DNA of 64,000 nucleotides from positions 1,670,501-1,734,500 of the forward strand of contig JACKEV010000006.1 in NCBI GenBank assembly GCA_020632795.1, given 5' to 3'. Positions within the stretch are counted from its first letter, which is position 1; the number at the start of each line of letters is the position of its first letter. Of the stretch, positions 38,423 to 47,483 are shown piece by piece. Both the position numbers and the translations under genes were made by a program. Origin of the DNA: Alphaproteobacteria bacterium. GTDB lineage: Bacteria > Myxococcota_A > UBA796 > CAJQPC01. The notes below the pieces were generated by a model, which was given only the letters and a program-made list of their open reading frames with translations, had not been told where the DNA came from and ran no database searches.

Positions 38423-39217
38423 GTGCACGGCCTCGACGCGGTGATCGAGCGTGTGGAGGTGCTGGTCGCCGAGGGCGACGACGGCGAGGCCGCGGCCCTG
38501 GCCGACGACCTCGTGCGGCGGGTGACGGCCATCTCCGACCGGGCGCTGCTGCCCACGACGCTGCGCACCTTCACCGGCGAGGTGGACGACGCCGGGCTGC
38601 TGGCCTGCCTGCACACCCTGCTGCGTCGCTCCCGAGGGGGGCACCGAGGCGCGCGGCAGGTGGCCCAGGAGCTGGCCCTGAACCACCAGCTCTTCGAGCA
38701 GCTCCCCTACGACCGCCTGCGCGACCTCTACGAGGCCGCCCACCACGCGGACATGCGGGATCTGGCGCTGATGTTCTTCTCCAACCGGGGCCGACAGACG
38801 CGCACGGTCGAGGAGTCCGGCGAGGAGAACGAGCACCTGAGCCTGCCGCTGGGGGTGCGCAAGCAGGCCGCCCGGGGCCGGGACCGGGACCTGCTGGACC
38901 GGCTGATGCGGGACACCAACCCCCAGGTCATCCGCATCCTGCTGAACAACCCCTGGCTGCGGGAGCGCGACGTCCTCTTCATCGCCGCGAAGCGCCCCAC
39001 CACGCCGGAGGTGCTGACCGTCGTCGCCCGGCATCGGCGCTGGGCGAGCCGCTACCGCATCCGCAAGGCCCTGGCCTGCAACCCCTACACCCCCAGCCAG
39101 CTCGCCCAGCAGCTCCTCGGCACGCTCCTGAGCCAGGATCTGCGCTTCATCGCGGCGACCGGCGTGCTCTCGGACGAGGTCCGGGCCCAGGCCGAGCACC
39201 TGCTGCGGACCCGTTAG
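38423..39217 (+). CDS. HEAT/LRV-like helical repeat protein
   Basis: From the GTG at 38423 (GGAGG 5 bases upstream) the protein has 264 residues, mostly paired helices. Repeated segments such as Asn-Pro-Gln-Val-Ile-Arg-Ile-Leu-Leu-Asn-Asn-Pro-Trp-Leu and Arg-Pro-Thr-Thr-Pro-Glu-Val-Leu resemble leucine-rich repeat variant or HEAT-type units. No signal peptide is present, so it is probably a cytoplasmic scaffold. The frame is open for more than a kilobase upstream, but that part is antisense to two other genes and not coding. Function unknown. Confidence 0.72.
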   Translation: MHGLDAVIERVEVLVAEGDDGEAAALADDLVRRVTAISDRALLPTTLRTFTGEVDDAGLLACLHTLLRRSRGGHRGARQVAQELALNHQLFEQLPYDRLRDLYEAAHHADMRDLALMFFSNRGRQTRTVEESGEENEHLSLPLGVRKQAARGRDRDLLDRLMRDTNPQVIRILLNNPWLRERDVLFIAAKRPTTPEVLTVVARHRRWASRYRIRKALACNPYTPSQLAQQLLGTLLSQDLRFIAATGVLSDEVRAQAEHLLRTR

Positions 39218-39232
39218 GAGCCTGGGGGAAGC

Positions 39233-39487
39233 CTACCGGTGAAGCTCCTCGGCCTCCTTGATGACCTCCCGCTCGACGGTGGGCGTGTCGGGGGTGACGT
39301 CGATCTCCTTGGGATCCTTGGCGCCATCCGTAGGGTTCGCCGCGTCGCGGAAGGCCTTCACGCCCTCGCCCATCGAGCGGAACACCTGGGGCAGCTTACC
39401 GACCCCGAAGAAGATCACGACGATGAGGAGGACGATCATGAGCTCGGGCACGCCGAGCGTCGGGAGCAGGGGGACCGCTGGGATCAT
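39233..39487 (-). CDS. tatA: Twin-arginine translocase subunit TatA/TatE
   Basis: The 84-residue protein has an N-terminal membrane helix (Pro-Glu-Leu-Met-Ile-Val-Leu-Leu-Ile-Val-Val-Ile-Phe-Phe-Gly), the Phe-Gly hinge, an amphipathic helix with Lys-Leu-Pro-Gln-Val-Phe-Arg-Ser-Met-Gly-Glu-Gly, and an acidic tail, all as in TatA. It forms the pore for folded Tat substrates. No tatB or tatC is nearby. Confidence 0.92.
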   Translation of the reverse strand: MIPAVPLLPTLGVPELMIVLLIVVIFFGVGKLPQVFRSMGEGVKAFRDAANPTDGAKDPKEIDVTPDTPTVEREVIKEAEELHR

Positions 39488-39546
39488 GGGAGCGACCTTC
39501 AGATGAGCGCCGCATATGCGCGAGGCACCCTCATCCTAACCGGCGA

Positions 39547-40779
39547 TCAGCGCGTCGCCCACACCACAGCGCCGTCGCGCACCACCAGCCGAGCGGCGTG
39601 ACCGCCCATGTATTGCACCAGCGCCGAGGCGCGCGCGGGCTCCCCCGGCGGGGGCCGGAAGAGCACGAGGTCCGCCGCGCTTCCCTCCCCCAGCCAGCCC
39701 AGGGCGGGCCGCGCCAGGGCCGCGCCAGCGTGGCGCGTGACCCCGAGCAGCGCCTCCTCCACGGAGAGCCCCATGGTGACGCAGGCCAGGGTCGCGCAGG
39801 CCAGGAGGTCCCGCACCGGGGAGGTGCCCGGGTTGAAGTCGGTGGCCACGGCCATGGATACCCCGGCCTCCCTCAGCGCTGCGACCGGCGGGGGGGCGTC
39901 CCGGAGGTAGAGCATCGCGCCGGGCAGCAGCACGCCGACGACCCCGCCCCGGGCCATCGCCGCGATGCCGGCCTCGTCCACGCGCTCCAGGTGGTCGGCG
40001 GAGGCGCAGCCCAGCTCCCCGGCCAGCGCGGCGGCGCCGGTGTGGGCCACCTGCTCGGCGTGGACGCGCCCGGTGAGCCCGCGCGCCAGGCCGGCGGTGA
40101 GGATGGCCCGGGTCTCCTCCAGCGTGAAGGCGCCGCGATCGCAGTAGACGTCGACCGCGTCCGCGAGGGGCGCGACCGCCGGAAGCATCCGCTCGATGAT
40201 CTCCCGCACGTAACCGGCGCGATCGCCGCGCCACTCCGGCGGCACGGCGTGGGCGCCCAGGAAGGTCGAGACCACCCGGACCGGCCACTGGCGGCTGCGC
40301 AGCAGGAGCAGGCAGCGCAGCTCGTGCACGGTGGAGAGCGCGTAGCCGGTCTTCACCTCCACCGTCGTGACCCCCTTGCGCAGGAAGCCCCCCAGCCGGG
40401 CGTCGAGGGTCTGCGCGAGGCTGTCGTCGGAGGCCGCGCGCGTGGCGCGGACCGTACTCAGGATGCCACCGCCGGACTCCAGGATCTCGGTGTAGGAGGC
40501 CCCCGACAGGCGACGCTGGAACTCCTCCGCGCGGCTGCCCGCGAAGAGCGCGTGGGTGTGGCAGTCCACGAGGCCGGGCAGGCCCACGCAGCCTCGGCCG
40601 TCGACCACCTGGCGGGCAGAGGGGGCGTGCGCGGAGGGCCCGAGCCAGGACACGGCCCCCCCGGTGAAGGCCACGGCGGCGCCCTCCAGGCGGCCGAGAG
40701 GACCTCCGCCAACCAGCGGATTCATCGTGAGAAGCTCGGGGATGTCGCGGATCAGCAGATCGGCGGTCGGTCCGGTCAA
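39547..40779 (-). CDS. hutI: Imidazolonepropionase (histidine degradation)
   Basis: The 410-residue protein is a metal-dependent amidohydrolase. It has His-x-His in Val-Asp-Cys-His-Thr-His-Ala-Leu-Phe-Ala-Gly-Ser-Arg, the HutI Lys-Thr-Gly-Tyr-Ala-Leu loop, His-Ala-Glu-Gln, Ser-Ala-Asp-His-Leu and Ala-Thr-Asp-Phe-Asn-Pro-Gly-Thr. It hydrolyses imidazolone-5-propanoate to formiminoglutamate. I chose the TTG at 40779 because AGGAG lies upstream and the extra residues (Ala-Asp-Leu-Leu-Ile-Arg) match HutI; an ATG at 40725 is the alternative. No other hut genes are in the window. Confidence 0.93.
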   Translation of the reverse strand: MTGPTADLLIRDIPELLTMNPLVGGGPLGRLEGAAVAFTGGAVSWLGPSAHAPSARQVVDGRGCVGLPGLVDCHTHALFAGSRAEEFQRRLSGASYTEILESGGGILSTVRATRAASDDSLAQTLDARLGGFLRKGVTTVEVKTGYALSTVHELRCLLLLRSRQWPVRVVSTFLGAHAVPPEWRGDRAGYVREIIERMLPAVAPLADAVDVYCDRGAFTLEETRAILTAGLARGLTGRVHAEQVAHTGAAALAGELGCASADHLERVDEAGIAAMARGGVVGVLLPGAMLYLRDAPPPVAALREAGVSMAVATDFNPGTSPVRDLLACATLACVTMGLSVEEALLGVTRHAGAALARPALGWLGEGSAADLVLFRPPPGEPARASALVQYMGGHAARLVVRDGAVVWATR

Positions 40780-40815
40780 CGGGGGCTCCTGCGGCGATTC
40801 CAGGGTCCTGGCGTG

Positions 40816-40845
40816 TTGCGACCCGGAATTGTCCCATGCTACAAG
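40816..40845 (+). promoter_or_regulatory. Candidate promoter for the lipoprotein at 40912
   Basis: TTGCGA (40816-40821) and TACAAG (40840-40845) are 18 bases apart. The -10 is preceded by TGC, an extended -10 feature. The start would be near 40852. Confidence 0.45.
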
Positions 40846-40911
40846 GTGTCGCTTCGCCGACATGCCCCCGCGCCACAGATGCGCGCCCTCGCACAACGCA
40901 GGAGTCGCCTG

Positions 40912-41799
40912 ATGACCCGTGCAACCTCCCTCCTGTCCCTCGCGCTCGTCCTCGGCTCCTGCTCGGGCGGCGCGGTCAACCAGGGCCGCGATCTGCAGAA
41001 CAACGATGACAGCGGCGGGGCCACCGACGACACCGCCATCACCGGGGACGACACCGCAGAGGGCGACTCGGACACCGACACCGACTCGGACACCGACACC
41101 GACATCGAGTGGCCGGGCGCCTGCGGGAACTACTGGGATCCCGTCGACATCACCGGGTGGACCAAGAACTTCAACGTCGTGCACAACGGCTCGCCGGGCA
41201 CCGAGACCCAGACCGGCGTGGGGGAGTCCTACGGCGGCCGCTACCGGTTCGACACCGTCATGAGCACCGAGTCGGGCGACGGCTGGGCCGGCTACGTGCA
41301 CGTGGGCTGCGACCTGGGCGGCGACGAGGGCCTGTTCATCATGGACTGGGTCGTCGACTACACCACCGGGGGCCAGCCGGTGGGCACGGTCGAGACCACC
41401 CACACCGTGCCCCGCAAGTACCTGCCCGACGAGTCCGTCATCGGCGCGGTGGGGAGCTGGAACTTCGACTACGTCATGGAGACCACGATGGGGACCGGCG
41501 ACACCGGCTCCTTCCCCATCACGATCAACGTGTCCGGCCAGTACGTGGAGCGGGGGGAGGTCGAGGTCACCGTCGGCGGTCAGGCCGTGAACGGATACCA
41601 GCTCATCAACACCTACACCATGGACTCCGAAGGGCTGTTCGGCATCGGCGCCTTCACGCGCCAGGGCACGATCACCCAGGTCTGGGTGAAGGGCCTCGGG
41701 CTGGTCTCCGAGGAGCACGCCTTCCAGATGCAGGACGGCACCGAGGGTTCGACGAACAAGACGCTCAACAGCTACACTGGCTTGGAAATCATCCCCTGA
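40912..41799 (+). CDS. Lipoprotein with an Asp/Thr-rich tether
   Basis: The 295-residue product has a lipoprotein signal ending Leu-Gly-Ser-Cys, then about 45 residues dominated by Asp, Thr, Gly and Ser with alternating Asp-Thr. A beta-rich domain of about 220 residues follows with no recognised fold. The acidic tether would hold the domain away from the membrane and may bind calcium. The start is an ATG with AGGAG upstream. Function unknown. Confidence 0.72.
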   Translation: MTRATSLLSLALVLGSCSGGAVNQGRDLQNNDDSGGATDDTAITGDDTAEGDSDTDTDSDTDTDIEWPGACGNYWDPVDITGWTKNFNVVHNGSPGTETQTGVGESYGGRYRFDTVMSTESGDGWAGYVHVGCDLGGDEGLFIMDWVVDYTTGGQPVGTVETTHTVPRKYLPDESVIGAVGSWNFDYVMETTMGTGDTGSFPITINVSGQYVERGEVEVTVGGQAVNGYQLINTYTMDSEGLFGIGAFTRQGTITQVWVKGLGLVSEEHAFQMQDGTEGSTNKTLNSYTGLEIIP

Positions 41800-41818
41800 C
41801 GTGAAGGACCCCCTGCGC

Positions 41819-42292
41819 ATGATGTCCCCTCTCCTGCTGCTCGCCGCGCTCATCGGCGGGCCCGCGCACGCTGACGGCGCCGACGGCTTCGGGATCTACG
41901 AGGTCAACCCCGACCTCACCACCGGCAAGATGGCCTTCTTCCGCGAGCTGTACGTGGACCCGGAGACCATCTCCGAGGCCCTCACCCCCAAGAAGCCCCT
42001 GCCCGCCGAGGGCGCCACCCCGGCCCGGCTGGAGCTGAAGAACGGCATCAGCGGGTGGGTCGTGGTGTCCGTCAACGGCGACAAGCTCGGCGTGATCGGG
42101 CCGCTCACCACCGGCGTCATCCACGACGTGAAGCCCGGCCTCTATGAGGTGACGATGGTCGCCCCCAACGGCTTCACGTTCACGCGTACCGTGTCCACGG
42201 TCGGACCGGACGGCGCGGGCCCGATGCGGAAGTCGGAGGACGTCCAGGAGGTCACGCTCCCGCAGGGCGATCCACCGCCGCCCCCGAAGTAG
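41819..42292 (+). CDS. Exported small beta-rich protein
   Basis: From the ATG at 41819 the protein has 157 residues: a signal peptide ending Ala-His-Ala, then a compact domain with Gly-Trp-Val-Val-Val-Ser-Val-Asn-Gly-Asp-Lys and a Pro-Gly-Leu-Tyr-Glu-Val-Thr turn. This pattern recalls PEGA-like surface domains, and the C-terminus is Pro-rich. A GTG at 41801 is in frame but has no ribosome binding site; an ATG at 41822 is also possible. It follows the tethered lipoprotein closely and may share its transcript. Confidence 0.65.
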   Translation: MMSPLLLLAALIGGPAHADGADGFGIYEVNPDLTTGKMAFFRELYVDPETISEALTPKKPLPAEGATPARLELKNGISGWVVVSVNGDKLGVIGPLTTGVIHDVKPGLYEVTMVAPNGFTFTRTVSTVGPDGAGPMRKSEDVQEVTLPQGDPPPPPK

Positions 42293-42296
42293 CCTG

Positions 42297-42324
42297 TTGC
42301 GGGAGGGCCCTCCGCGCGCGTACT
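42297..42324 (+). promoter_or_regulatory. Candidate promoter for the DUF983 gene
   Basis: TTGCGG (42297-42302) and TACTCT (42319-42324) are 16 bases apart. The start would be near 42331, giving a short leader that contains GGAGG before the GTG. Confidence 0.45.
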
Positions 42325-42343
42325 CTGGAGAGCGGAGGCTCCC

Positions 42344-42787
42344 GTGAAAAGCATCCTCCGCGCGCTGAGAGGGCGATGCCCCAACTGCGGTGAAGGTCCA
42401 CTCTTCGCCACCCTCTTCCAGCTCCATGAGACGTGCCCGCGCTGCGCGGTGCGCCACGAGCGCTGGCCGGGGACCTGGACGATCGCGTCCTGGATCAGCG
42501 CCTCGCTGGGCATCACCTTCGGGGCCCTGCTGGCCACCGGCCTGTATCTCCACGACGCGCTGGAGATGGGGACCGAGTGGCCGATCGTCGCGGGCTCCTG
42601 CCTGGTGGCGCTGGCGTCCTACCGCCCCATCAAGGCGGCGACCTTCGGCGCCTGCCACGCCATCGGCATGGTCCACCCCGACCCGGTGCAGGTCGGCAAC
42701 GTGATCTACCTCAAGCGCTACCGGGAGCAGCGCAAGCGGGACCCCAGCGACGACGACCACGCCGCCGGGAACGCCTCGGTCTCCTGA
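42344..42787 (+). CDS. DUF983 family membrane protein
   Basis: The 147-residue protein begins with a zinc-ribbon-like motif Arg-Cys-Pro-Asn-Cys-Gly-Glu-Gly-Pro-Leu-Phe and a second pair Cys-Pro-Arg-Cys, followed by two membrane segments (about 48-70 and 80-98). This is the DUF983 layout. The function of the family is not established. It ends 4 bases before the convergent glgC. Confidence 0.85.
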   Translation: MKSILRALRGRCPNCGEGPLFATLFQLHETCPRCAVRHERWPGTWTIASWISASLGITFGALLATGLYLHDALEMGTEWPIVAGSCLVALASYRPIKAATFGACHAIGMVHPDPVQVGNVIYLKRYREQRKRDPSDDDHAAGNASVS

Positions 42788-42791
42788 GGGC

Positions 42792-44072
42792 TCAGCCGAT
42801 CACCGTGCCGGGCGGCAGCACGGCGTTCTTGTGGATGATGGCGATGCCGTCGACCATGGACCAGCCGGCCTCGTCGTTGTGCACGGTGGGGCCGTCGACG
42901 CCCCGGATCACGCAGTCTGCGCCGATGCGGGCGTTCTTGTCGATGATGGCGCGCTCGACGACGGTGTTCGCCCCGAGCCCGAAGTTTGGCCGGCCCGCGC
43001 CCAGGTTGCGGGAGCGCTCGTGCCGATCCTCGATCCAGTCCGCGCCCATCACGATGCTGTCGCGGACCCGCACCCCCTCGCGCAGGCGGGCGCGCAGCCC
43101 GATGACCGCGTTGCGGATGTCGTCGGCCTCGATGATGCAGCCGTCCGAGATCAGGGCGTCCTCGATGTGGGTGCCGCGGATCGCCGAGGGCGGCAGCCAG
43201 CGGGGCCGGGTGTAGATGGGCGCCTCGGGCTGGTAGAACTGGAAGCGGGGCTGGCGCAGGGTCAGGGCGAGGTTCGCCTCGAAGAACGAGCGGATCGTGC
43301 CGATGTCCTCCCAGTAGTCGTCGAAGACGTGCCCGGCGACCCGGTGGGTGCCGATGGCCTGGGGCAGGATGTCCTTGCCGAAGTCGATCTTGGACTCGTC
43401 GTCCAGGATCTCGCGCAGCACGTCGAAGCGGAAGACGTAGACCCCCATCGAGGCCAGGTAGCGGCGATCGGGGTCCGCGGGGCGCAGGGCTTCGGGGATC
43501 TCGAACGCGCTCAGATCCCTGGTTGCCGGGGGCTTCTCCACGAAGCCGTTGACCCAGCCCCCGCCGTCGACCGACATCACCCCGAAGCCCTCGCACTGGG
43601 CCCGGGTGACCGGGATGCAGGACACCGTGACGTCCGCCCGCTGGGCCCGGTGGGTCTCCAGCAGGTCGCTGTAGTCCATGCGGTAGAGGTGGTCGCCGGA
43701 CAGGATGAGCACCTCGTCGGCGTCGCCTCGGGGGCGCATGTGGATGAGGCCTTTGCGCACGGCGTCAGCGGTGCCCTGGAACCAGTCCTCCCGGGCGGAG
43801 CTGGTCTGCTCGGCCGCGATGATCTCGACGAAGCCCTGGGAGAAGGCGTCGAACCGATAGGTTCGGGCGACGTGGGCGTTCAGCGAGTTGGAGAGGAACT
43901 GGGTCAGCAGGTAGATCTCATGCAGCCCGCTGTTGATGGCGTTGCTGATGGGGATGTCGATGAGCCGGTACTTGCCGGCCAGAGGCACCGCAGGCTTGGC
44001 CCGCAGGGCCGTCAGGGGGTAGAGGCGGCTGCCGCGTCCGCCCCCCAGGATGACCGTGATGCAGCGCGCCAT
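42792..44072 (-). CDS. glgC: Glucose-1-phosphate adenylyltransferase
   Basis: The 426-residue protein has the nucleotidyltransferase motif Gly-Gly-Gly-Arg-Gly-Ser-Arg-Leu-Tyr-Pro-Leu-Thr, the Lys-Pro-Ala-Val-Pro block, Trp-Phe-Gln-Gly-Thr-Ala-Asp-Ala, Ser-Gly-Asp-His-Leu-Tyr-Arg-Met-Asp-Tyr and Val-Glu-Lys-Pro. A C-terminal left-handed beta helix follows. It makes ADP-glucose, the first committed step of bacterial glycogen synthesis, and is normally allosterically controlled. GGGAGG precedes the ATG. A TTGCCC-N17-TACCCT promoter is visible upstream. No other glg gene is nearby. Confidence 0.96.
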   Translation of the reverse strand: MARCITVILGGGRGSRLYPLTALRAKPAVPLAGKYRLIDIPISNAINSGLHEIYLLTQFLSNSLNAHVARTYRFDAFSQGFVEIIAAEQTSSAREDWFQGTADAVRKGLIHMRPRGDADEVLILSGDHLYRMDYSDLLETHRAQRADVTVSCIPVTRAQCEGFGVMSVDGGGWVNGFVEKPPATRDLSAFEIPEALRPADPDRRYLASMGVYVFRFDVLREILDDESKIDFGKDILPQAIGTHRVAGHVFDDYWEDIGTIRSFFEANLALTLRQPRFQFYQPEAPIYTRPRWLPPSAIRGTHIEDALISDGCIIEADDIRNAVIGLRARLREGVRVRDSIVMGADWIEDRHERSRNLGAGRPNFGLGANTVVERAIIDKNARIGADCVIRGVDGPTVHNDEAGWSMVDGIAIIHKNAVLPPGTVIG

Positions 44073-44099
44073 GCCGAGCCTCCCGTGCTGTGGGGACGT

Positions 44100-44129
44100 T
44101 AGGGTATGGACGTGGTCGGCGCCGGGCAA
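44100..44129. promoter_or_regulatory. Overlapping divergent promoter elements, glgC and FG-GAP gene
   Basis: On the plus strand TAGGGT (44100-44105) lies 6 bases before GTG 44112. On the minus strand TACCCT (complement of 44101-44106) serves as a -10 with TTGCCC 17 bases upstream (complement of 44124-44129). The two -10 elements share five base pairs, so only one polymerase could open this DNA at a time. Confidence 0.4.
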
Positions 44130-45617
44130 GGTCAGCTTCGTCAAGGTTTCGGGTCGTTCCTGATCCTCGGCGCTTCGGCGTTGGCCTCCGGCTGCACGGG
44201 CACCTGCACGGGCCCGGGGTGCAGCGCCCTCTTCGACGCGACCCGCGCTGTCCTGCACCTCGGGGGAGGGGCGCTGATCACCACTCCGGACCAGGACCCG
44301 ACCGCCGGAGCCCTGTCGGTCAGCGGCGGCAGCGCGGAGGGCCAGGACTGGTCGGCCTGGCTGAACGACGATGACCTGCTCGTCGGCGTCCCGGACTCGA
44401 GCCGGGTCCGGCGGCTTCCCCTCGGCGCGCTCGACGGCTCGGCGTACCTGCTCAACCAGGTGGAGTTGCTGAGCGGCGCGCTGAGCGGCGAGCAGCCGGA
44501 CGACCGCTTCGGCGCGGCCCTCGCCGTCATCACCCGACCCGACGGCCAGCGGGACCTGTGGGTCGGCGCGTCGGAGATGGAGGGGCCCGACAACCAGATC
44601 GCGGCGGGCGCGGTCTACCGCTTCGCCGACTGGGGCTCCAGCGCCGAGGACGCGCTGCTGGCCGAGCAGGACGCCGACCTGCGGGTGCTCGCCGAGCACG
44701 CCTTCGACCACCTCGGCGAGCGCGTCGTGGCCTGCAGTGATCTCGATGGCGACGGCATCCCGGATGTCCTGGCCGCTGCGCCCTGGGACGGCCTGCCGCG
44801 CGGCACCACCGCCTCGGCGGGCGACGACCGGGGGCCTCCCCTCTCGGGCCGGGTGTACGCTATGCTCAGCACGGAGCTGGTCGACGCCCAGGTGCTCGCG
44901 GGGCGGCTGGCGGTCTCCTGGACGGGCTCCACCGACGGGGAGCAGCTGGGCCTGAGCGTGGCCTGTGACGCGGACCTCGACGGCGACGGCGCGGCGGACC
45001 TCGCGCTGGGGGCCCCCTACGCCGACGGGCCCGTGCGCGACGCTCGGGGCACGGTGTACCTGCTCTCCTCGGCGACGGCGCTCAGCGCGGCTCCGGCGGC
45101 CGAGCTGGCCTGGATGACCCTGAGCGGATCGGCCTCCAACGACTACCTGGGGACGTCGGTGGCCGTCGGCGACATCGACGGCGATGGGCTCGCCGACCTC
45201 CTGGCGGGGGCTCCGGGGACCGACAGCGCCCGAGGGTCCGCCCTGATCTGGTCGGGCGCCTCCCTGGCCGAGGCGGACACCAAGCCCCGGGTGCGGCTGC
45301 TCGGCGAGCAGAGCGGCGACCACTTCGGGCAGCAGGTGGCGCTGGCGGACCTCGACGGCGACGGCCTCGACGACGTGCTCGTGGGCGCCCCCCGGGCGGC
45401 GCTGGGGGAGGACGGCTTCGACGCCGGAACGCTCTACCTCTTCCGGGGCGCCGCCAGCTTCGCCGGCTTCGCGGACGTGCGCACGGCGGAAGAGGCGGAC
45501 GGCACCCTGGTCACCGCATCGCCCTTCCTCCACACCGGCGGTCGGCTGGCGACCGGAGACGTGCTGGGCGACGGGGTCGAGGACCTGCTGCTGCTCATGG
45601 ACATCGAGCCACAGTGA
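44106..45617 (+). CDS. FG-GAP repeat lipoprotein (integrin-alpha-like propeller)
   Basis: The 503-residue product has a signal with lipobox Leu-Ala-Ser-Gly-Cys and five or so FG-GAP repeats. These carry Asp-rich calcium loops such as Asp-Leu-Asp-Gly-Asp-Gly-Ile-Pro-Asp and Asp-Ile-Asp-Gly-Asp-Gly-Leu-Ala-Asp, each followed by a Gly-Ala-Pro block. These predict a seven-bladed beta propeller on the cell surface. The ATG at 44106 or the in-frame GTG at 44112 could be the start; the latter would be leaderless. Confidence 0.8.
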   Translation: MDVVGAGQGQLRQGFGSFLILGASALASGCTGTCTGPGCSALFDATRAVLHLGGGALITTPDQDPTAGALSVSGGSAEGQDWSAWLNDDDLLVGVPDSSRVRRLPLGALDGSAYLLNQVELLSGALSGEQPDDRFGAALAVITRPDGQRDLWVGASEMEGPDNQIAAGAVYRFADWGSSAEDALLAEQDADLRVLAEHAFDHLGERVVACSDLDGDGIPDVLAAAPWDGLPRGTTASAGDDRGPPLSGRVYAMLSTELVDAQVLAGRLAVSWTGSTDGEQLGLSVACDADLDGDGAADLALGAPYADGPVRDARGTVYLLSSATALSAAPAAELAWMTLSGSASNDYLGTSVAVGDIDGDGLADLLAGAPGTDSARGSALIWSGASLAEADTKPRVRLLGEQSGDHFGQQVALADLDGDGLDDVLVGAPRAALGEDGFDAGTLYLFRGAASFAGFADVRTAEEADGTLVTASPFLHTGGRLATGDVLGDGVEDLLLLMDIEPQ

Positions 45618-45663
45618 GGTTTGGGGGATAATGGGCCCACGACCCCCGCCACGGAGACGTCCC

Positions 45664-47370
45664 ATGACCCCACGCGCGCCGCTCCTCGCGCTGCTCCTGC
45701 TGTCCTGCAACGGCAAGGATGAGACCGACGACAGCGCCGGTCCCCAGGGTTGGACGCCCGACCTGTATTGCCCGGGGGATCCCTCTGGCGTCTGTGACAG
45801 CAACGAGGGGGCGCTCTCGGCCGGCGCGGCGGCGCTGAGCATCGTGCCCGACTGCTTCGAGGCGTTCGAGGACCTGGACGACGACGCCGAGTGGGACCGC
45901 GACGAGCCGTTCCTGGACTGCGGCTGTGACCGCCTCTGCCCGGAGGACGACGGCTACCCCGGCCCGGATGCCGGGGAGGGCGACGGGGATTTCCAGGCCA
46001 TCTGGCTCGCGGGCTTCCAGCACAACCGCCCGGCCACCGGGGTTCACGACCCCATCTGGGCCCGCGCGGTGGTCTTCGACCAGGGCGACACCCGCGTCGG
46101 CATCCTCGTGCTCGATGTCGTGGGCCTGTTCTACGACGAGGTGCTGCGCATCCGGGAGGGCGTGGACGCGGCGGGCCTGGACGTGGACCACCTGCTGGTC
46201 CTGTCCAGCCACAACCACGAGGGCCCCGACGCCGTGGGCCTCTGGGGCCGGACCGAGACCGTCTCCGGGGTCAACCCTGAGTGGATGGACAAGGTCGTCA
46301 GCCAGTCGGTCGAGGCGGTGCGCCAGTCCGTCAGCGGCCTGCGGGAGGTCGGCGAGTTCAAGGTCGGCCACGTCGACGCGTCCAGCTACAGCGACGTCGG
46401 CATCCTCAACGTGCTCCAGGACAAGCGGGACCCCAAGGTCGTCGACGTCACCTTCTCGGCGGCCATCCTGCGGGACACGTCCGGCGACACGATCGCCACC
46501 CTGGCCCACTTCGGCAACCACCCCGAGTCCATCGCCGACGAGAACAGCGACATCACCAGCGACTACCTGAACGCCCTGCGCGAGGGCCTGGAGAGCGGGG
46601 TGGAGTACGACGCCTACACCCGCGACGGCTACGGCGGGGTGGCGCTGTACCTGACCGGCACCGTGGGCGGCATGATGACCCCGCTGGGGCTCACCATCAC
46701 CGACGGCGATGGCGTCGAGCGCCGCGAGTACTCCCACGAGCGCACCGAGGCCCTGGGCAAGGTCAAGGCCGAGATGGCCATGGACGCCATCGACCAGGGG
46801 CAGGTGGTCACCGACGCCCGCATCTCGGCGGCGCGCACCACCTTCTACATGCCCGTGGAGAACTGGGGCTTCCAGGCCCTCTTCCTCAGCGGCGTGCTGG
46901 CCCGCGAGACCTACGACTGGGACCCCGCCCAGCCGGTGTCCGACGAGAACATGCCCAAGGTCCTCACCGAGATGGACCACCTCGCCATCGGCCCCATCGA
47001 GATGCTGACCATCCCCGGCGAGCTGCTGCCCGAGCTGGCCATCGGCGGCTACGACGGCTCGGCGGTCGGCACCACCCTCCAGGAGATCGTCGACGCGGAC
47101 AACCCCAACCCGCCGGACCTGTCCCAGGCTCCCTCCGGGCCCTACCTCAAGGACATGGTGCAGTCCGAGCACACCTGGATCATCGGCCTGGCCAACGACG
47201 AGCTGGGCTACATCGTGCCGCCCTACAACTTCATCCTCGACGAGGTGAACCCCTGGTTCGATGAGGCCGAGGGCGACCACTACGAGGAGACCAACTCCAT
47301 CGGCTTCAGCGCCGCGCCGACCATCCAGGAGAAGGCGGAGGTGCTGCTGGACTGGGTCTACGCGCAGTAG
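45664..47370 (+). CDS. Neutral/alkaline ceramidase-like lipoprotein
   Basis: The 568-residue product has a short lipoprotein signal (Leu-Leu-Leu-Leu-Ser-Cys), an acidic tether with Asp-Glu-Thr-Asp-Asp-Ser, and a long domain. That domain contains Val-Leu-Ser-Ser-His-Asn-His-Glu-Gly-Pro-Asp, which resembles the Ser-His-Thr-His-Ser-Gly-Pro zinc-site motif of neutral ceramidases, and His-Phe-Gly-Asn-His-Pro-Glu, a second likely metal-binding block. The substrate could be a sphingolipid or another amide; myxobacterial relatives do make sphingolipids. Family assignment is moderate. Confidence 0.65.
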   Translation: MTPRAPLLALLLLSCNGKDETDDSAGPQGWTPDLYCPGDPSGVCDSNEGALSAGAAALSIVPDCFEAFEDLDDDAEWDRDEPFLDCGCDRLCPEDDGYPGPDAGEGDGDFQAIWLAGFQHNRPATGVHDPIWARAVVFDQGDTRVGILVLDVVGLFYDEVLRIREGVDAAGLDVDHLLVLSSHNHEGPDAVGLWGRTETVSGVNPEWMDKVVSQSVEAVRQSVSGLREVGEFKVGHVDASSYSDVGILNVLQDKRDPKVVDVTFSAAILRDTSGDTIATLAHFGNHPESIADENSDITSDYLNALREGLESGVEYDAYTRDGYGGVALYLTGTVGGMMTPLGLTITDGDGVERREYSHERTEALGKVKAEMAMDAIDQGQVVTDARISAARTTFYMPVENWGFQALFLSGVLARETYDWDPAQPVSDENMPKVLTEMDHLAIGPIEMLTIPGELLPELAIGGYDGSAVGTTLQEIVDADNPNPPDLSQAPSGPYLKDMVQSEHTWIIGLANDELGYIVPPYNFILDEVNPWFDEAEGDHYEETNSIGFSAAPTIQEKAEVLLDWVYAQ

Positions 47371-47396
47371 CGGCGACGCCAGGCCAGCGCCAGGCC

Positions 47397-47482
47397 TGCC
47401 AAGGGGGTGTCGGGCCAGGTAATCCTGCCAGGGGGGTGTCGAGATCCGGTCAGTCGCCTGACGTCGTTCCAGGGGGTTGGCG
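47397..47482 (+). repeat. Three direct repeats upstream of a sigma-54 promoter
   Basis: TGCCAAGGGGGTGTCG (47397-47412) and TGCCAGGGGGGTGTCG (47426-47441) differ at one base and start 29 bases apart. A weaker third copy TTCCAGGGGGTTGGCG is at 47467-47482. They lie about 30-115 bases before the predicted sigma-54 start, the position of activator binding sites. Confidence 0.6.
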
Positions 47483-47483
47483 C

